This document shows, piece after piece, positions 17,273 through 27,763 of a DNA stretch of 54,050 nucleotides. How positions within the stretch are numbered: position 1 is the first letter of the stretch; each line of letters opens with the position of its first letter. The notes beneath the pieces were generated by a model. That model was given only the letters and a program-made list of their open reading frames with translations, had not been told where the DNA came from and ran no database searches. The stretch is from an uncultured beta proteobacterium (GTDB lineage: Bacteria > Pseudomonadota > Gammaproteobacteria > Burkholderiales > Rhodocyclaceae), in contig CAJBYR010000106.1 in NCBI GenBank assembly GCA_903959855.1, positions 1 through 54,050 of the forward strand, given 5' to 3'. The position numbers were made by a program, and so were the translations under genes.

Positions 17273-18052
17273 TTACTTCAGCAGACGGCGCCGGATCAGT
17301 ACCGAAGCAATACAGAAGGCGACTACTGCCACCGCCAGCAACGCGGTGATGTGCAGCGCGATGCTGGCAGGAACTTCGCCGAACAACAGCGGCCGGACCA
17401 GCGCTACGGCGTGGGTGAGCGGCAGCCAGGCGGCGATCGCCTGCACCAGCGGCGGCAACTGGTCGGCCGGAAAGAACACGCCGCAGACCAGCACCATCGG
17501 GGTGATGAAGAGCGTGAAGTAGTACATGAAAAAGTCATAGGACGGGGCCAGCGCGGTGACGATCAGGCCGAGCGCGGCGAAGGCCAGGCCGGTCAGGAAG
17601 ATCACCGGGATCGCCCACAGTGCCAGCGGCGAGGCTATGAAGCCGAGTGCCGCGATCACCACCAGTATCGCCGCGCCGGAGAGCGTGGCTTTGGCTGCGG
17701 CCCAGAGCAGTTCGCCGGCCAGAACGTCGTCCAGTGTTACCGGGGCATTCATGATCGCCTCCCAGGTGCGCTGCACGTGCATGCGCGAGAAGGCCGAATA
17801 GAGCGCTTCGAACGAGGCGGCGTTCATGGTCGAGGCGCACACCGTGCCGGCGGCGAGGAAGGCGATGTAGGGCACGCCGCCCACCTGCGGCAGCATGCCC
17901 CCCAGGCCGTAGCCGAGGCCGAAGAGGTAGATCATCGGGTCGGCCAGATTGCCCAGCATCGAGGGAATGGCGAGTTTCTTCCAGACCAGGAAGTTGCGCC
18001 GCCAGACGGCGAAAGCGCGCAACGACAGGCGCGGGATCAGGGGTGTGTTCAT
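17273..18052 (-). CDS. ABC-2 type transporter permease (NodJ-like)
   Basis: 259 aa with six predicted membrane helices and the ABC-2/NodJ pattern (KKLAIPSMLGNLADPMIYLF, FEALYSAFSRMHVQRTWEAI, and PMVLVCGVFFPADQLPPLVQ). It partners the ATPase encoded one base upstream. Such pairs export hydrophobic compounds, polysaccharide precursors or drugs. The nodulation names reflect homology only, and the substrate here is unknown. It ends 10 bp before thiS, so thiSG may be read from the same transcript. Confidence 0.9.
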   Translation of the reverse strand: MNTPLIPRLSLRAFAVWRRNFLVWKKLAIPSMLGNLADPMIYLFGLGYGLGGMLPQVGGVPYIAFLAAGTVCASTMNAASFEALYSAFSRMHVQRTWEAIMNAPVTLDDVLAGELLWAAAKATLSGAAILVVIAALGFIASPLALWAIPVIFLTGLAFAALGLIVTALAPSYDFFMYYFTLFITPMVLVCGVFFPADQLPPLVQAIAAWLPLTHAVALVRPLLFGEVPASIALHITALLAVAVVAFCIASVLIRRRLLK

Positions 18053-18053
18053 G

Positions 18054-18965
<912 letters not shown>

Positions 18966-19150
18966 GAATTTCCAGGCTGGCAGCGCACCGCGAACTCCTT
19001 CAGGCGAAGGCGAAATTCTAGCAGCCACGGCAAGTATGCCCGCGCCCGCCGGATTGCCCCGAGGCCAATGCAAACGCGAGACAATAGGCGCCCTGATGCT
19101 CCCGGCGATTTCAGGCCGCGGGCGAGACACCTCCAAGGAGATGCCTGACC

Positions 19151-20902
19151 ATGCTCGACCTGCCCGGTGACGACGACCTGGCAAGACTCCTCGACGAACT
19201 CGCCGGCGGCGGTCCGGTGTCCGCTGCGCGGGCCCTGCCACCTCTGCAGCCTTGTCCGTACAAGGAGCTTTCCTATCTGCTGGTCGAGGATTCCGAGACC
19301 ATGCGGGTATGGCTGCGCAACACCATCGTCAATGCCGGCGGCGTCAGGATCGACGTCTCGGACAGCTACAACGATGCGCTCTACCGCATCCGCAATCGCG
19401 GCGACTACGATGTGGTGCTCTGCGATTACATTCTGTCCGACACCCGCGACGGCCAGCAGCTGCTGGAGGAAGTGCGGCGCCAGAAACTGCTGCCGCAGTC
19501 GACGCTGTGGATCATGATCACCGGCGAACGCAAGTACGAGCAGGTGTTTTCCGCCGTCGAGCTGGCACCCGACGACTACCTGATCAAGCCGATTTCGCCC
19601 GACATGCTGCATGAGCGCATCGGCAGGGCCTGGGACCGGCGCCAGGCCTTGAAAGGTGCCACCGACCTGTTCGATGACGAGCGTTATGAAGACGCCCTGG
19701 CGCTGTGCCGCAAGGAGTCGGGCCGCAATCCGCGCCATGCCGCCGGTTTCCTGCGCATCGCCGGTGAATGCCTGCTGCAGCTCGAGCACCACCAGGAGGC
19801 CTACGACCATTACGAGTCCCTCCTCGAGGCGCGCCCGACTCTGCCTTGGGCCAAGCTGGGCAAGGCGCGCGCTTTTTTCCATCTCGATCGCTACGACGAA
19901 ACGGCGGCGATCATCCAGGAACTGATCCTGGAGAATCCGGACTACCTGCATGCCCACGATCTGCTGGCCAGGGTGCATGAGCGCAAGGGCGACCTCGAGG
20001 CCACCAAGTCGCTGTTGAAACTCGTGCTGCAGAAGAATCCGAAATCCTTGACACGCCAGCGTGAGATCGCGCGTATCGCGGTGGCCACCAATGACATGCA
20101 GACCGCAATCGACGCCTATGCCCTGATGCATTTGCACGGACGAGGCTCGAGTTTCGTCCGCCCCGGGGACTTCTGCACCTACGCGGCGATGCTGGCGAAA
20201 AGTGGCAGCAAGGTGGCGCTGGAACGTCTGGATGCGCTGAACAGCAATCTGGCGGATTTTCACAAGAAGGATCCCGCATATGATCTTGCCGCCCGCACCG
20301 TCACATATTCGGTTGCGGCAACCAGGGGCGATGCCCCGGCGCTGGCGGCGGCCTACGCCGAGATGCAGAAGACCCACGCTGCGGCGGTAGCTGCCGGACA
20401 CGAGCTGGATCGGGAGCAGTCGATGTTCATGCTCGAAGCAGCGGTTAAGAGGGGCGACGAAAAGACGGCCTGCGCCATGGCCGGTGCGCTTTACGACGAT
20501 CACATCGGCAACCAGTCGGTCGAGGATCGCGTCCAGGAGATCATGGCCGGCGGTGGCTGGAAACAGCAGGCGATGCGCATTGCCGAAGGCGCCAGCGAGA
20601 ACCTGCGGCGCATGAACTCCGCCGCCGCGGACATGGCCAGAAATGGCCGCCTGCTGGAGGCCGTCGAGGAGTTTGCGCGGCTGGCGGAAGCCAATCGCAA
20701 CGTCGCCGTGTATCTCAACGCCGCAACCTGCGTCGTCAAGTGTTTCGAGGACAAGGCGGCCGGACATCTGGTGATGGACGAGGTCACGCGCCGGCGGCTC
20801 AACAACCGCATGCAGGGCTACATCAATTTTGTCAGCCAGCGTGATGCCGGCAACCACCGGCTGGAACAGATACGCAAGGCCTGGGACGCCATCCCGCACT
20901 GA
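19151..20902 (+). CDS. Response regulator with C-terminal TPR array
   Basis: 583 aa. After a 38-residue leader, residues 40-165 form a receiver: acidic Glu46/Asp47, phospho-acceptor Asp92 in [10 protein letters not shown], Thr124 and Lys147 in LIKP. The rest (about 175-570) is tandem TPR/helical repeats (for example [20 protein letters not shown] and [11 protein letters not shown]-like pairs). There is no DNA-binding or enzyme output, so it probably signals through protein contacts. AAGGAG lies 9-14 nt upstream of the ATG. It is a single gene facing the ABC operon across 185 bp. No cognate kinase is adjacent. Confidence 0.92.
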   Translation: MLDLPGDDDLARLLDELAGGGPVSAARALPPLQPCPYKELSYLLVEDSETMRVWLRNTIVNAGGVRIDVSDSYNDALYRIRNRGDYDVVLCDYILSDTRDGQQLLEEVRRQKLLPQSTLWIMITGERKYEQVFSAVELAPDDYLIKPISPDMLHERIGRAWDRRQALKGATDLFDDERYEDALALCRKESGRNPRHAAGFLRIAGECLLQLEHHQEAYDHYESLLEARPTLPWAKLGKARAFFHLDRYDETAAIIQELILENPDYLHAHDLLARVHERKGDLEATKSLLKLVLQKNPKSLTRQREIARIAVATNDMQTAIDAYALMHLHGRGSSFVRPGDFCTYAAMLAKSGSKVALERLDALNSNLADFHKKDPAYDLAARTVTYSVAATRGDAPALAAAYAEMQKTHAAAVAAGHELDREQSMFMLEAAVKRGDEKTACAMAGALYDDHIGNQSVEDRVQEIMAGGGWKQQAMRIAEGASENLRRMNSAAADMARNGRLLEAVEEFARLAEANRNVAVYLNAATCVVKCFEDKAAGHLVMDEVTRRRLNNRMQGYINFVSQRDAGNHRLEQIRKAWDAIPH

Positions 20903-20922
20903 TCGCGGGAGGCCGCGCCAGC

Positions 20923-21579
20923 TTAGTGCCAGGCGCGGTGGATGATGTCGCGGATGAGGTGCAGGCGGCGGTGGAAGAAATGATCGGCACCGGGCACCAC
21001 CACCACCGGCACGTCCAGCGGCTGGGCCCAGGCCAGCACATTGGCCAGGCGCACGGTTTCGTCTTCCGAACCGTGGATTACCAGCGTGTCGGGCGCCACG
21101 GCCTCGGTTTCATACTGCCGCATGCCCTCGACGAAGCCGGCGGCGGTGCCCACCAGCACCAGCCAGCGCGCCGGATCGCCGGCCGCGGCGAGGCGCTTCG
21201 CCAGGCGCGTGGTGACATAGGCACCGAAGGAAAACCCGGCGAGGTAGAGCGGCAGCGGCGCACCGGCGGGGGTCCGCAGGCCGGCAAAGCGCTGGCGCGC
21301 CCAGTCGTGCACCGCCAGCACATCGTCGGTCTCGGCATCGCCGTGGTCGTGTTCGCCCTCGCTGCCACCGACGCCGCGAAAGCTCGGTCGCAGGGTGATG
21401 CAGCCGCGTTCGCGGAAGGCGCGTGCCAGGGTCGTCACCACCTTGTTGTCTGCCGTGCCGCCGAACAGCGGATGCGGATGGGCGATCAGGGTGATGCCCA
21501 GCGGATTCTCGTGATTCTCGACGAAGACTTCGATCTTGCCGTCGGGGCCATCCACCAGCACGCGTTCATGGCGCGACAT
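20923..21579 (-). CDS. Alpha/beta hydrolase
   Basis: 218 aa. Nucleophile elbow GFSFGAY, acid in HGSEDETV and a terminal His in PGADHFFH complete a serine-hydrolase triad. LIAHPHPLFGGTADNKVV and LRPSFRGVGGSEGEHDHG match the short dienelactone-hydrolase-like family often annotated as alpha/beta superfamily hydrolase. No signal peptide is present. The substrate is unknown. It lies 2 bp after the ferredoxin gene. Confidence 0.9.
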   Translation of the reverse strand: MSRHERVLVDGPDGKIEVFVENHENPLGITLIAHPHPLFGGTADNKVVTTLARAFRERGCITLRPSFRGVGGSEGEHDHGDAETDDVLAVHDWARQRFAGLRTPAGAPLPLYLAGFSFGAYVTTRLAKRLAAAGDPARWLVLVGTAAGFVEGMRQYETEAVAPDTLVIHGSEDETVRLANVLAWAQPLDVPVVVVPGADHFFHRRLHLIRDIIHRAWH

Positions 21580-21581
21580 GT

Positions 21582-21893
21582 TCAGTCCACCTTGAGGCGC
21601 TCGACCACGCGGCCATTGACCAGGTGTTGGTCGATGATCTCGTCGATGTCTTCCTGGTCGACGTAGGTGTACCAGACGCCCTCGGGATACACCACCATCA
21701 CCGGGCCCTTTTCGCAACGATCGAGGCAACCGGCGGCGTTGATGCGCACCTTGCCCGGCACCTTCTTGCCCAATGCCTTGACCTTGTCCTTGGCATAGGC
21801 CCGCATGTCGCTGGCGCCGTGGTTGTTGCAGCAGGCGTCGCCGGCTGCGCGCTGGTTGGTGCAGAAGAAGACGTGGTGGGTGTAGTGGCTCAT
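21582..21893 (-). CDS. Thioredoxin-like [2Fe-2S] ferredoxin
   Basis: 103 aa from ATG 21893; a GTG at 21902 is the alternative. Cluster ligands fit the Aquifex-Fd/NuoE type: FFCTNQR, GDACC, and a CxxxC in AAGCLDRCEKGP followed by VMVVYPEGVWYTYV. It is a small electron carrier; in related bacteria such genes sit near nif or hydrogenase genes. Here it is grouped with an alpha/beta hydrolase and a MazG-like gene. Confidence 0.92.
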   Translation of the reverse strand: MSHYTHHVFFCTNQRAAGDACCNNHGASDMRAYAKDKVKALGKKVPGKVRINAAGCLDRCEKGPVMVVYPEGVWYTYVDQEDIDEIIDQHLVNGRVVERLKVD

Positions 21894-21926
21894 GGGTGGC
21901 ACAAGGCGGGGATGGGGTTGCGGATT

Positions 21927-22253
21927 CTACCGGTTGGGTGCGGGGTACTTGAGCGCGTTCTTGACGATCTTGGCGCGCGCGGCGGCGATCGGATCGATCT
22001 CCAGCACGTCGGCCAGTTCGGTGAGGTAGATCAGCACGTCGGCGATTTCGTCGGCGACGTCGGCGCGCTTGGCGGCGGCGAGGTTCAGGCTTTCCTCGGG
22101 CGTCGCCCATTGAAAATGCTCTACCAGTTCCGCGGCCTCGACGCTGAGCGCCATGACCAGGTTCTTGGGCGTGTGGTAGCGGTGCCAGTCGCGCGCGGCG
22201 CAAAACTCGCGCAGCGCATCACGCAGCGACGTCAGGTCAGAAATGTCGGTCAT
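21927..22253 (-). CDS. MazG-like nucleotide pyrophosphohydrolase
   Basis: 108 aa of the all-alpha NTP pyrophosphatase superfamily (RS21-C6/dCTPase type). Metal ligands appear in SVEAAELVEHFQW and in DEIADVLIYLTELAD. It probably cleans noncanonical or excess dNTPs such as dCTP analogues. It overlaps the VanZ gene by 17 bp. Confidence 0.9.
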   Translation of the reverse strand: MTDISDLTSLRDALREFCAARDWHRYHTPKNLVMALSVEAAELVEHFQWATPEESLNLAAAKRADVADEIADVLIYLTELADVLEIDPIAAARAKIVKNALKYPAPNR

Positions 22254-23307
22254 GCGCGTTCTCCGGACGGTAGATCATCAGCCAGGGCAGGGCGAGGAAG
22301 GGCCACAGCGAGCAGATCAGTCGCGTCAGGCCGTTGAAGTTGAGGAACTGGCCGGAGTGCCACAGCTGCGCCATGTTGTTCAGGTAGGGGTTCTCGGGTG
22401 CGGCATTGACCATGACGGTGGCAAACAGCAGGGCCAGCGCGGCGATCGCCCGTTGCAGCGCCGGCGCGAGAAAGCTGGCGCCGAGCCAGAGCGCCAGGCC
22501 GATGCCGATGCCCTGGCTGTTGCCCGGCGTCAGCCAGTTCAGCGCCGCCGCCGGGCCGGCGATCAGCGCATACGCCAGGGCCTTGGTCATCAGCGCCAGC
22601 AGCAGCAACAGCAGCGGCAGCAGACGCCGGCGCCGATGCAGCAGCAGGCTGGCGATCAGCGTTGCTGCCAGCAGGCCCGAGGCTGCCACCGCCGTCTCCA
22701 TGCCGACGAAGCGCTCCGGTTCGAAGCTTTGCACCGGTGGCAGTTCCAGCATCTGCCGCAGATCGCCGACGCCGAACAGGAGGGTGTCGGGCGAAAGCTG
22801 GGTCATCAGCCAGGCTGCCATCAGCAGCACGCCAAGGTCGGCGCCGTAGGCCTGCGTGATGACATGGCCCTGCCACAGCGCGAGATGTCGTTCGCCGAGG
22901 ACCAGGCGACCCCAGCCGGCGCCGATCATTGCGCCCAGCAGGGCGCCGGCGCCATTGCAGGCGAAATCGAGGTTGGAGGGCACGCGGCTGGGCAGGTAGT
23001 TTTGCGTCAGCTCCAGGGCAAGGCTGAGGCCGGCGCCCAGCGTTGCCGCGATCAGGCTGGCCGTGAGCGGCGTGAGGCGGCCCCGCAGGGCGGCGGCGCA
23101 AAGAAAGCCGAAGGGCAGGTAGGCCAGCACATTGCTCGCCAGGTCAAAGGCGGTGAAATAGCGCGGCCATGGCGCGGTGACGAAACTCAGCGGATCGCCG
23201 CCGCTGTCGTGCCAGCCGGTGAGTGGATACAGGCTGGCGTAGACGATCAGCAGCGCATAGCCGAGGTTGAGGTACAGCAGCAGGTGGTTGCGCACGCCGT
23301 TCGCCAC
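22237..23307 (-). CDS. VanZ family membrane protein
   Basis: 356 aa from GTG 23307. The N-terminal half is VanZ-like (LYPLTGW, FDLASNVLAYLPFGFLCAA, ELTQNYLPSRVPSNLDFACN). The second half adds further membrane helices, making it longer than plain VanZ. VanZ proteins have been linked to teicoplanin resistance and surface traits, but in Proteobacteria the role is unclear. It overlaps the MazG-like gene downstream. Confidence 0.9.
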   Translation of the reverse strand: MANGVRNHLLLYLNLGYALLIVYASLYPLTGWHDSGGDPLSFVTAPWPRYFTAFDLASNVLAYLPFGFLCAAALRGRLTPLTASLIAATLGAGLSLALELTQNYLPSRVPSNLDFACNGAGALLGAMIGAGWGRLVLGERHLALWQGHVITQAYGADLGVLLMAAWLMTQLSPDTLLFGVGDLRQMLELPPVQSFEPERFVGMETAVAASGLLAATLIASLLLHRRRRLLPLLLLLLALMTKALAYALIAGPAAALNWLTPGNSQGIGIGLALWLGASFLAPALQRAIAALALLFATVMVNAAPENPYLNNMAQLWHSGQFLNFNGLTRLICSLWPFLALPWLMIYRPENAHDRHF

Positions 23308-23358
23308 GGCCCGATTCTGCCGCCTTCGACGCAGCGCGACAAGCCTTGCGCCGGAGTG

Positions 23359-24525
23359 CTACCAGCGACGGCGCAAGTTGGTCAGGTAATCGGTGGGAAA
23401 GCCGTCGATCACGATCAGCGTCTGGTCGAGCACGCGGCGCGCGGTTTCGGCGGTGAGCGAGGCGCAGTATTTCTTGTCGCGGGTGCCACCCGAGGTCAGC
23501 CCGATCAGGTGGCCGTTGGCGTCGACCAGGGGGCCGCCGGAAACGCCGAAGTCGCAATGGTTGGTGGACACCAGGTAGTCCTGTCCGCTGCGATTGATGA
23601 CGCCGAGCAGCGTGCCGGCTGAAAAGATGGGCCGGCCCAGGGCGAAACCCAGGCTGTAGATGGTGGCGCCGGGCGCCAGCCGGGAAGAGCTGCCCCAGAC
23701 GATCGGTTTGGCATTGAGGCCGGGGGCGTGAGCGACGCAGGCGTCCTCGCGCACCAGGAAGGCGGCATGGGTGATCGTGGTCGGCTTGCCGGTCGGGGCA
23801 TGGATCGCCAGCAGCGGGCCCTTGTGGATATTGGGCGCTAAGACATGGCAATTGGTGAGCAGCTTGTCGCGGTCGATGGCGATGCCGGTGCCTTGTCCGC
23901 CGCCGCCGACCACGGCATAGGTCGACTCGGCGATCGAATTGATGGCCGCCGCCTGCAGCAGTTCGGCCAGCGAGCGTTGCGGCTGGGCTGCGGGTGCCGG
24001 TTGTGGATTTGCTGCCGCAGCGGCGGGCGCAGCGGCCAGCGCTGGCGGTGGCGCAGGCAGCAGCGCGGCGATTTCGGCGGCAAGCTTGTCCGGCTGCGCG
24101 TCGTCCGCGCCTGCCGGCGCGCCAGGCGTGCTCGCGGCGATCGGGGCGGGCGCCGGGGCCTGGGCGTCGGGCGGGGGCGCCGGCGTCGATGCCGGGATCA
24201 TGTAACGTCCGGCGCCGTAGGCGATGCATCCCACCAGTAACGACGCCAGCGCGGGCTTCAGCCAGCCGCGCCCCGGGGCCGTTTCCCCGGCACGGCGCCC
24301 GTCACCGCGCCGGTCGCGCTGGCGGCGGTCATAGCCGGCACGCTGGCGACGATCGAGCAACAGGTCGCGGGTGTCGTTGAGGATCGCGATGCGGTTGTGC
24401 TTGTCTTCGCTGTCGGGCTGCGCATCCAGCGCCTGGCGCATTGCGGCGTGGGCGTTCTGGATGTCTTCGGGGGAGGCTTTGTCGCTAAGGCCGAGCAGTT
24501 CGTAGAGGGATTGCTTGTCGGCCAT
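23359..24525 (-). CDS. Membrane-anchored trypsin-like protease with degenerate J-domain
   Basis: 388 aa. Residues 1-68 look like a J-domain (SLYELLGLSDKASPEDIQNA, LNDTRDLLLDRRQRAGYDRR), but the HPD tripeptide needed to stimulate DnaK is absent. One membrane segment (about 88-105) and an Ala/Pro-rich linker follow. Residues about 195-388 are a trypsin-like domain with His227 (TNCHVL), probable Asp261 and Ser329 in GVSGGPL. The likely topology is a cytoplasmic J-like head and periplasmic protease (inference). It may act in envelope quality control. The combination is uncommon. It lies 8 bp after the sodium symporter gene. Confidence 0.85.
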   Translation of the reverse strand: MADKQSLYELLGLSDKASPEDIQNAHAAMRQALDAQPDSEDKHNRIAILNDTRDLLLDRRQRAGYDRRQRDRRGDGRRAGETAPGRGWLKPALASLLVGCIAYGAGRYMIPASTPAPPPDAQAPAPAPIAASTPGAPAGADDAQPDKLAAEIAALLPAPPPALAAAPAAAAANPQPAPAAQPQRSLAELLQAAAINSIAESTYAVVGGGGQGTGIAIDRDKLLTNCHVLAPNIHKGPLLAIHAPTGKPTTITHAAFLVREDACVAHAPGLNAKPIVWGSSSRLAPGATIYSLGFALGRPIFSAGTLLGVINRSGQDYLVSTNHCDFGVSGGPLVDANGHLIGLTSGGTRDKKYCASLTAETARRVLDQTLIVIDGFPTDYLTNLRRRW

Positions 24526-24533
24526 GGGGGCAG

Positions 24534-26030
24534 TCAGTGTCTATGCTCGGCTTCCGCGTGATTCGTCTGCGCGGCGGCGCGGTGGTGCAGAATCGCGTGC
24601 GGGTCATGGCCGGGCTGTTGATGGCCGACCCATTGCGGCAACAGCGAACCGGCGACCATGCCCAGGATGGACACGCCCAAGCCGATCAGTTGCGGCGGCA
24701 CCAGGCTGGCCTCGCCTATCAGCAGTTCGATCAGGATCCAGGAAATCAGGCCGCCGAAGGTCGCCGCCAGCGCCCCCTGCGTGGTGGCGCGGCGCCAGAA
24801 AATGCCGGCGGCGAGCGGCACGAAGGCGCCGGCCAGGGTCACCTTGTAGGCGTTCTCCACCATCTTGAAGATCGAGGCCTCGGATTTCAGCGCGAAGCCG
24901 AGCACGATGCAGGTGAACACCACCAGGCAGATGCGCATCACGCGCAGGAACTGGTGGTCGCCCATGCTCGGGTAGAAGCCGCGCACCACGTTCTCGGCGA
25001 AGGTCACCGAGGGCGCCAGCAGCGTCGCCGAGGAGCAGCTCATGATGGCCGACAGTACCGCGCCGAAGAACAGCACCTGGGCGAACAGTGGGGTGTGCTG
25101 CAGCACCAGGGTCGGCAGCACCAGCTGCGTGTCCTTCGTCATCAGTTCGTTGAACAGCACGGGGTCGATCAGTGTCGCCGAATAGGCGATGAACATCGGC
25201 ACGAAGGTAAAGCAGAAGTAGATCGAGGCGCCCAGTATCGAGCCCCACAGCGCGATGTTGGCGGTCTTGGCCGAGGTGATGCGCTGGAACACGTCTTGTT
25301 GCGGGATCGAGCCCAGCATCATGGTCATCCAGGTGCCGATGAAGGTCAGCCACAGCCAGGGGTCGGGCGCCGGGAAAAAGTCCAGCTTGCCGGCGGCCGC
25401 CGCGTGCTCGATCACCGCCGTGGCGCCACCGCCGACTTTTCCGCTGACCGTCCAGGCGATGAACAAGAGGCCGCCCATCGACACCGTCATTTGCACGAAG
25501 TCGAGAATGGCCACCGAGAACATGCCGCCGAACACGGTATAGGTCAGCACGATGGCGGCGCCGAGGATCATGCCGGCGTGCTGCGACACGGCGCCGTCGG
25601 TGACGACGAAGAAGATCAGGCCCAGCGCCTTGATCTGCGCCGCCACCCAGCCCAGATACGAGAGCACGATGCAGATCGTGGTGATCACCTCCACCGTGCG
25701 GTTGTAGCGCATGCGGTAGAAGTCGCCCAGGGTGATGATGTTGAGCTTGTAGAGGTAGCGCGAGAAGATGACGCCGGCGATGATCAGGCACATCGACGAG
25801 CCGAAAGGATCGGCGACCACACCGCCGAGGCCGTCCTTGACGAAGGTGGCCGAGACGCCGAACACCGCCTCGGCGCCGAACCAGGTGGCGAACACCGTGG
25901 CGGTGACGACGGGAAGCGGCAGGCTGCGGCCGGCGACGGCGAAGTCGCGCGCGTTATGGACGCGGGTGGCGGCAAAGAGGCCGATGCCGACCGAGACCAT
26001 CAGATAGAGGACGACAAACCAGAGCAGCAT
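24534..26030 (-). CDS. Sodium:solute symporter (SSS family)
   Basis: 498 aa with about 13 membrane helices. SSS features are ARDFAVAGRSLPLPVVTATV, FATWFGAEAVFGVSATFVKD, ITLGDFYRMRYNRTVEV and the SCSSATLLAPSVTFAENV helix. Its substrate is not evident. The cytoplasmic tail (last about 30 residues) is rich in His, with eight His in 28 residues, which could bind metal. It is read with the downstream J-like protease gene. Confidence 0.9.
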   Translation of the reverse strand: MLLWFVVLYLMVSVGIGLFAATRVHNARDFAVAGRSLPLPVVTATVFATWFGAEAVFGVSATFVKDGLGGVVADPFGSSMCLIIAGVIFSRYLYKLNIITLGDFYRMRYNRTVEVITTICIVLSYLGWVAAQIKALGLIFFVVTDGAVSQHAGMILGAAIVLTYTVFGGMFSVAILDFVQMTVSMGGLLFIAWTVSGKVGGGATAVIEHAAAAGKLDFFPAPDPWLWLTFIGTWMTMMLGSIPQQDVFQRITSAKTANIALWGSILGASIYFCFTFVPMFIAYSATLIDPVLFNELMTKDTQLVLPTLVLQHTPLFAQVLFFGAVLSAIMSCSSATLLAPSVTFAENVVRGFYPSMGDHQFLRVMRICLVVFTCIVLGFALKSEASIFKMVENAYKVTLAGAFVPLAAGIFWRRATTQGALAATFGGLISWILIELLIGEASLVPPQLIGLGVSILGMVAGSLLPQWVGHQQPGHDPHAILHHRAAAQTNHAEAEHRH

Positions 26031-26095
26031 GGCAGGGATCCGGTATCAGGAAACAGTGGCGGAGTATAAATCCGCCGCCGCCCGGTGGCATGCCG

Positions 26096-27634
26096 TCACT
26101 GCAGCACCGCAAAGGCCAGCGCGGCGGCGGCTATCGCCAGCGCTACCCAGAGCATCTGGCGCAGGGCGCGCACTTCGGCGGCGAGGCTTTCCAGTTCCGG
26201 CGTGGGCGCCGGCTGCGCCGTTGCCGAGAGCGCCTGATGCACCAGGCGTGGCAGCGCCGGCAGCAGGCGCGCCCAATTGGTGGCTTCGCGCCGGATGTTG
26301 TTTTCCAGCGCCAGCAGGCCCAGTTGTTCGCTCATCCAGCGTTCAAGGTAGGGAAAGGCGGTCTTCCACAGGTCGAGTTCGGGATCGAGATCGCGCCCCA
26401 GGCCTTCGACATTGAGCAGGGTCTTTTGCAGCAGCACCAGTTGCGGCTGGATCTCGACGTTGAACTGGCGCGAGGTCTGGAACAGCCGCAGCAGCACGCG
26501 GCCGAGCGAGATCTCCTTCAGCGGGCGATCGAAGAAGGGCTCACAGACGGCGCGGATCGCGGCCTCGAACTCGTCGACGCGGGTGTCCTTCGGCGCCCAG
26601 CCGGATTCGATGTGGGCCTCGGCCACGCGCTTGTAGTCGCGCTTGAAGAAGGCGAGGAAGTTCTGCGCCAGGTAGTTCTTGTCCACGTCCGAGAGCGTGC
26701 CGACGATGCCGAAGTCGAGCGCGATGTACTGCCCCTTGCGCGGGCCGTCGGTGGCGACGAAGATGTTGCCCGGATGCATGTCGGCATGGAAGAAGCCGTC
26801 GCGGAACACCTGGGTGAAAAAGATCTCGACCCCGGAGCGCGCCAGCTGCGGGATGTCGACGCCCTTCGCGCGCAGCGCATCGACCTGCGAAATCGGCAGG
26901 CCATGCATGCGCTCCATGACCATCACGCTTTCGCTGCACCAGTCCCAGTGAACTTCGGGCAGCATCAGCAGCTCGGAATCGGCGAAGTTGCGTCGCAGCT
27001 GCGAGCAGTTGGCGGCTTCCCGCATCAGGTCCAGTTCGTAATGCAGGTACTTGTCGAACTCGGCCACCACTTCGCGCGGCTTGAGGCGGCGGCCGTCGGC
27101 CCAGAGCTTCTCCAGCAGGCTGGCGGCCACCTGCAGCAGGGCGATGTCATGCTCGATGACCGGCTTGATGCCCGGCCGCAGGATCTTGACCGCGACCTCG
27201 CGGCCGTCGGGCAGTTCGGCGAAATGCACCTGCGCCACTGAGGCCGATGCCACCGGGATGCGGTCGAAGCGGGCAAAGACCTGGTCCACCGGTTTGCCGT
27301 AGGCCGCCTCAAGCTGGGCGATGGCGAGTTCCGAGGGAAAGGGCGGTACGCGATCCTGCAGCTTTGCCAGCTCGTCAGCGATATCCAGCGGCAAGAGGTC
27401 GCGGCGCGTGGACAAGACCTGGCCGAACTTGACGAAGATCGGACCCAGCGCTTCCAGCGCCTCGCGCAGGCGCACGGCGCGTGGCGCCGAGATGTCGCGC
27501 CAGAACATAAGGGCCTGGGTTGCCGCCAGCAGGCGGGCGCCGAAACCCTGCTCCAGCTCGTGGTCGAGGACCAGGCGGTCGAGGCCGTAGCGGTAGGCGA
27601 CGCGGGCAATGCGGAAGAGGCGGAAGATGCGCAC
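26096..27634 (-). CDS. ubiB: Ubiquinone biosynthesis kinase-like protein UbiB
   Basis: 512 aa from a GTG at 27634, where the UbiB N-terminus ([20 protein letters not shown]) starts. The open frame extends far upstream but there only shadows argS. Motifs of the ABC1/ADCK family: the KxGQ signature in [47 protein letters not shown] and ALDFGIVG. A membrane helix lies at the C-terminus ([17 protein letters not shown]). UbiB is needed for ubiquinone synthesis and probably extracts lipid intermediates. It is divergent from argS. Confidence 0.95.
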   Translation of the reverse strand: MRIFRLFRIARVAYRYGLDRLVLDHELEQGFGARLLAATQALMFWRDISAPRAVRLREALEALGPIFVKFGQVLSTRRDLLPLDIADELAKLQDRVPPFPSELAIAQLEAAYGKPVDQVFARFDRIPVASASVAQVHFAELPDGREVAVKILRPGIKPVIEHDIALLQVAASLLEKLWADGRRLKPREVVAEFDKYLHYELDLMREAANCSQLRRNFADSELLMLPEVHWDWCSESVMVMERMHGLPISQVDALRAKGVDIPQLARSGVEIFFTQVFRDGFFHADMHPGNIFVATDGPRKGQYIALDFGIVGTLSDVDKNYLAQNFLAFFKRDYKRVAEAHIESGWAPKDTRVDEFEAAIRAVCEPFFDRPLKEISLGRVLLRLFQTSRQFNVEIQPQLVLLQKTLLNVEGLGRDLDPELDLWKTAFPYLERWMSEQLGLLALENNIRREATNWARLLPALPRLVHQALSATAQPAPTPELESLAAEVRALRQMLWVALAIAAAALAFAVLQ

Positions 27635-27723
27635 GGGCGGGGACGGGTAGGGAAGCGGTTTCGGTCTGTGGTGACGCCGGCATGACACGCGCCGGGCGCA
27701 ACGGCCGTTAGCGAAACGGCAAG

Positions 27724-27729
27724 TATAAT
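27724..27729 (+). promoter_or_regulatory. -10 element TATAAT upstream of argS
   Basis: Consensus sigma70 -10 hexamer 34 bp before the argS ATG. No good -35 was found at the standard distance. Confidence 0.5.
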
Positions 27730-27763
27730 TCAGGGCTCGACGAAACACCCCGCGAAACCCGAC

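Noticed and set aside
17264-17300. TPP riboswitch ahead of thiS-thiG
   Set aside because: thiS follows an ABC permease gene by 10 bp, so there is no room for the aptamer and its conserved elements are absent.
24537-26069. 510-codon plus-strand frame opposite the sodium symporter
   Set aside because: It is rich in His, Gln, Arg and Gly with no domain, and the opposite strand encodes a clear multi-helix transporter.
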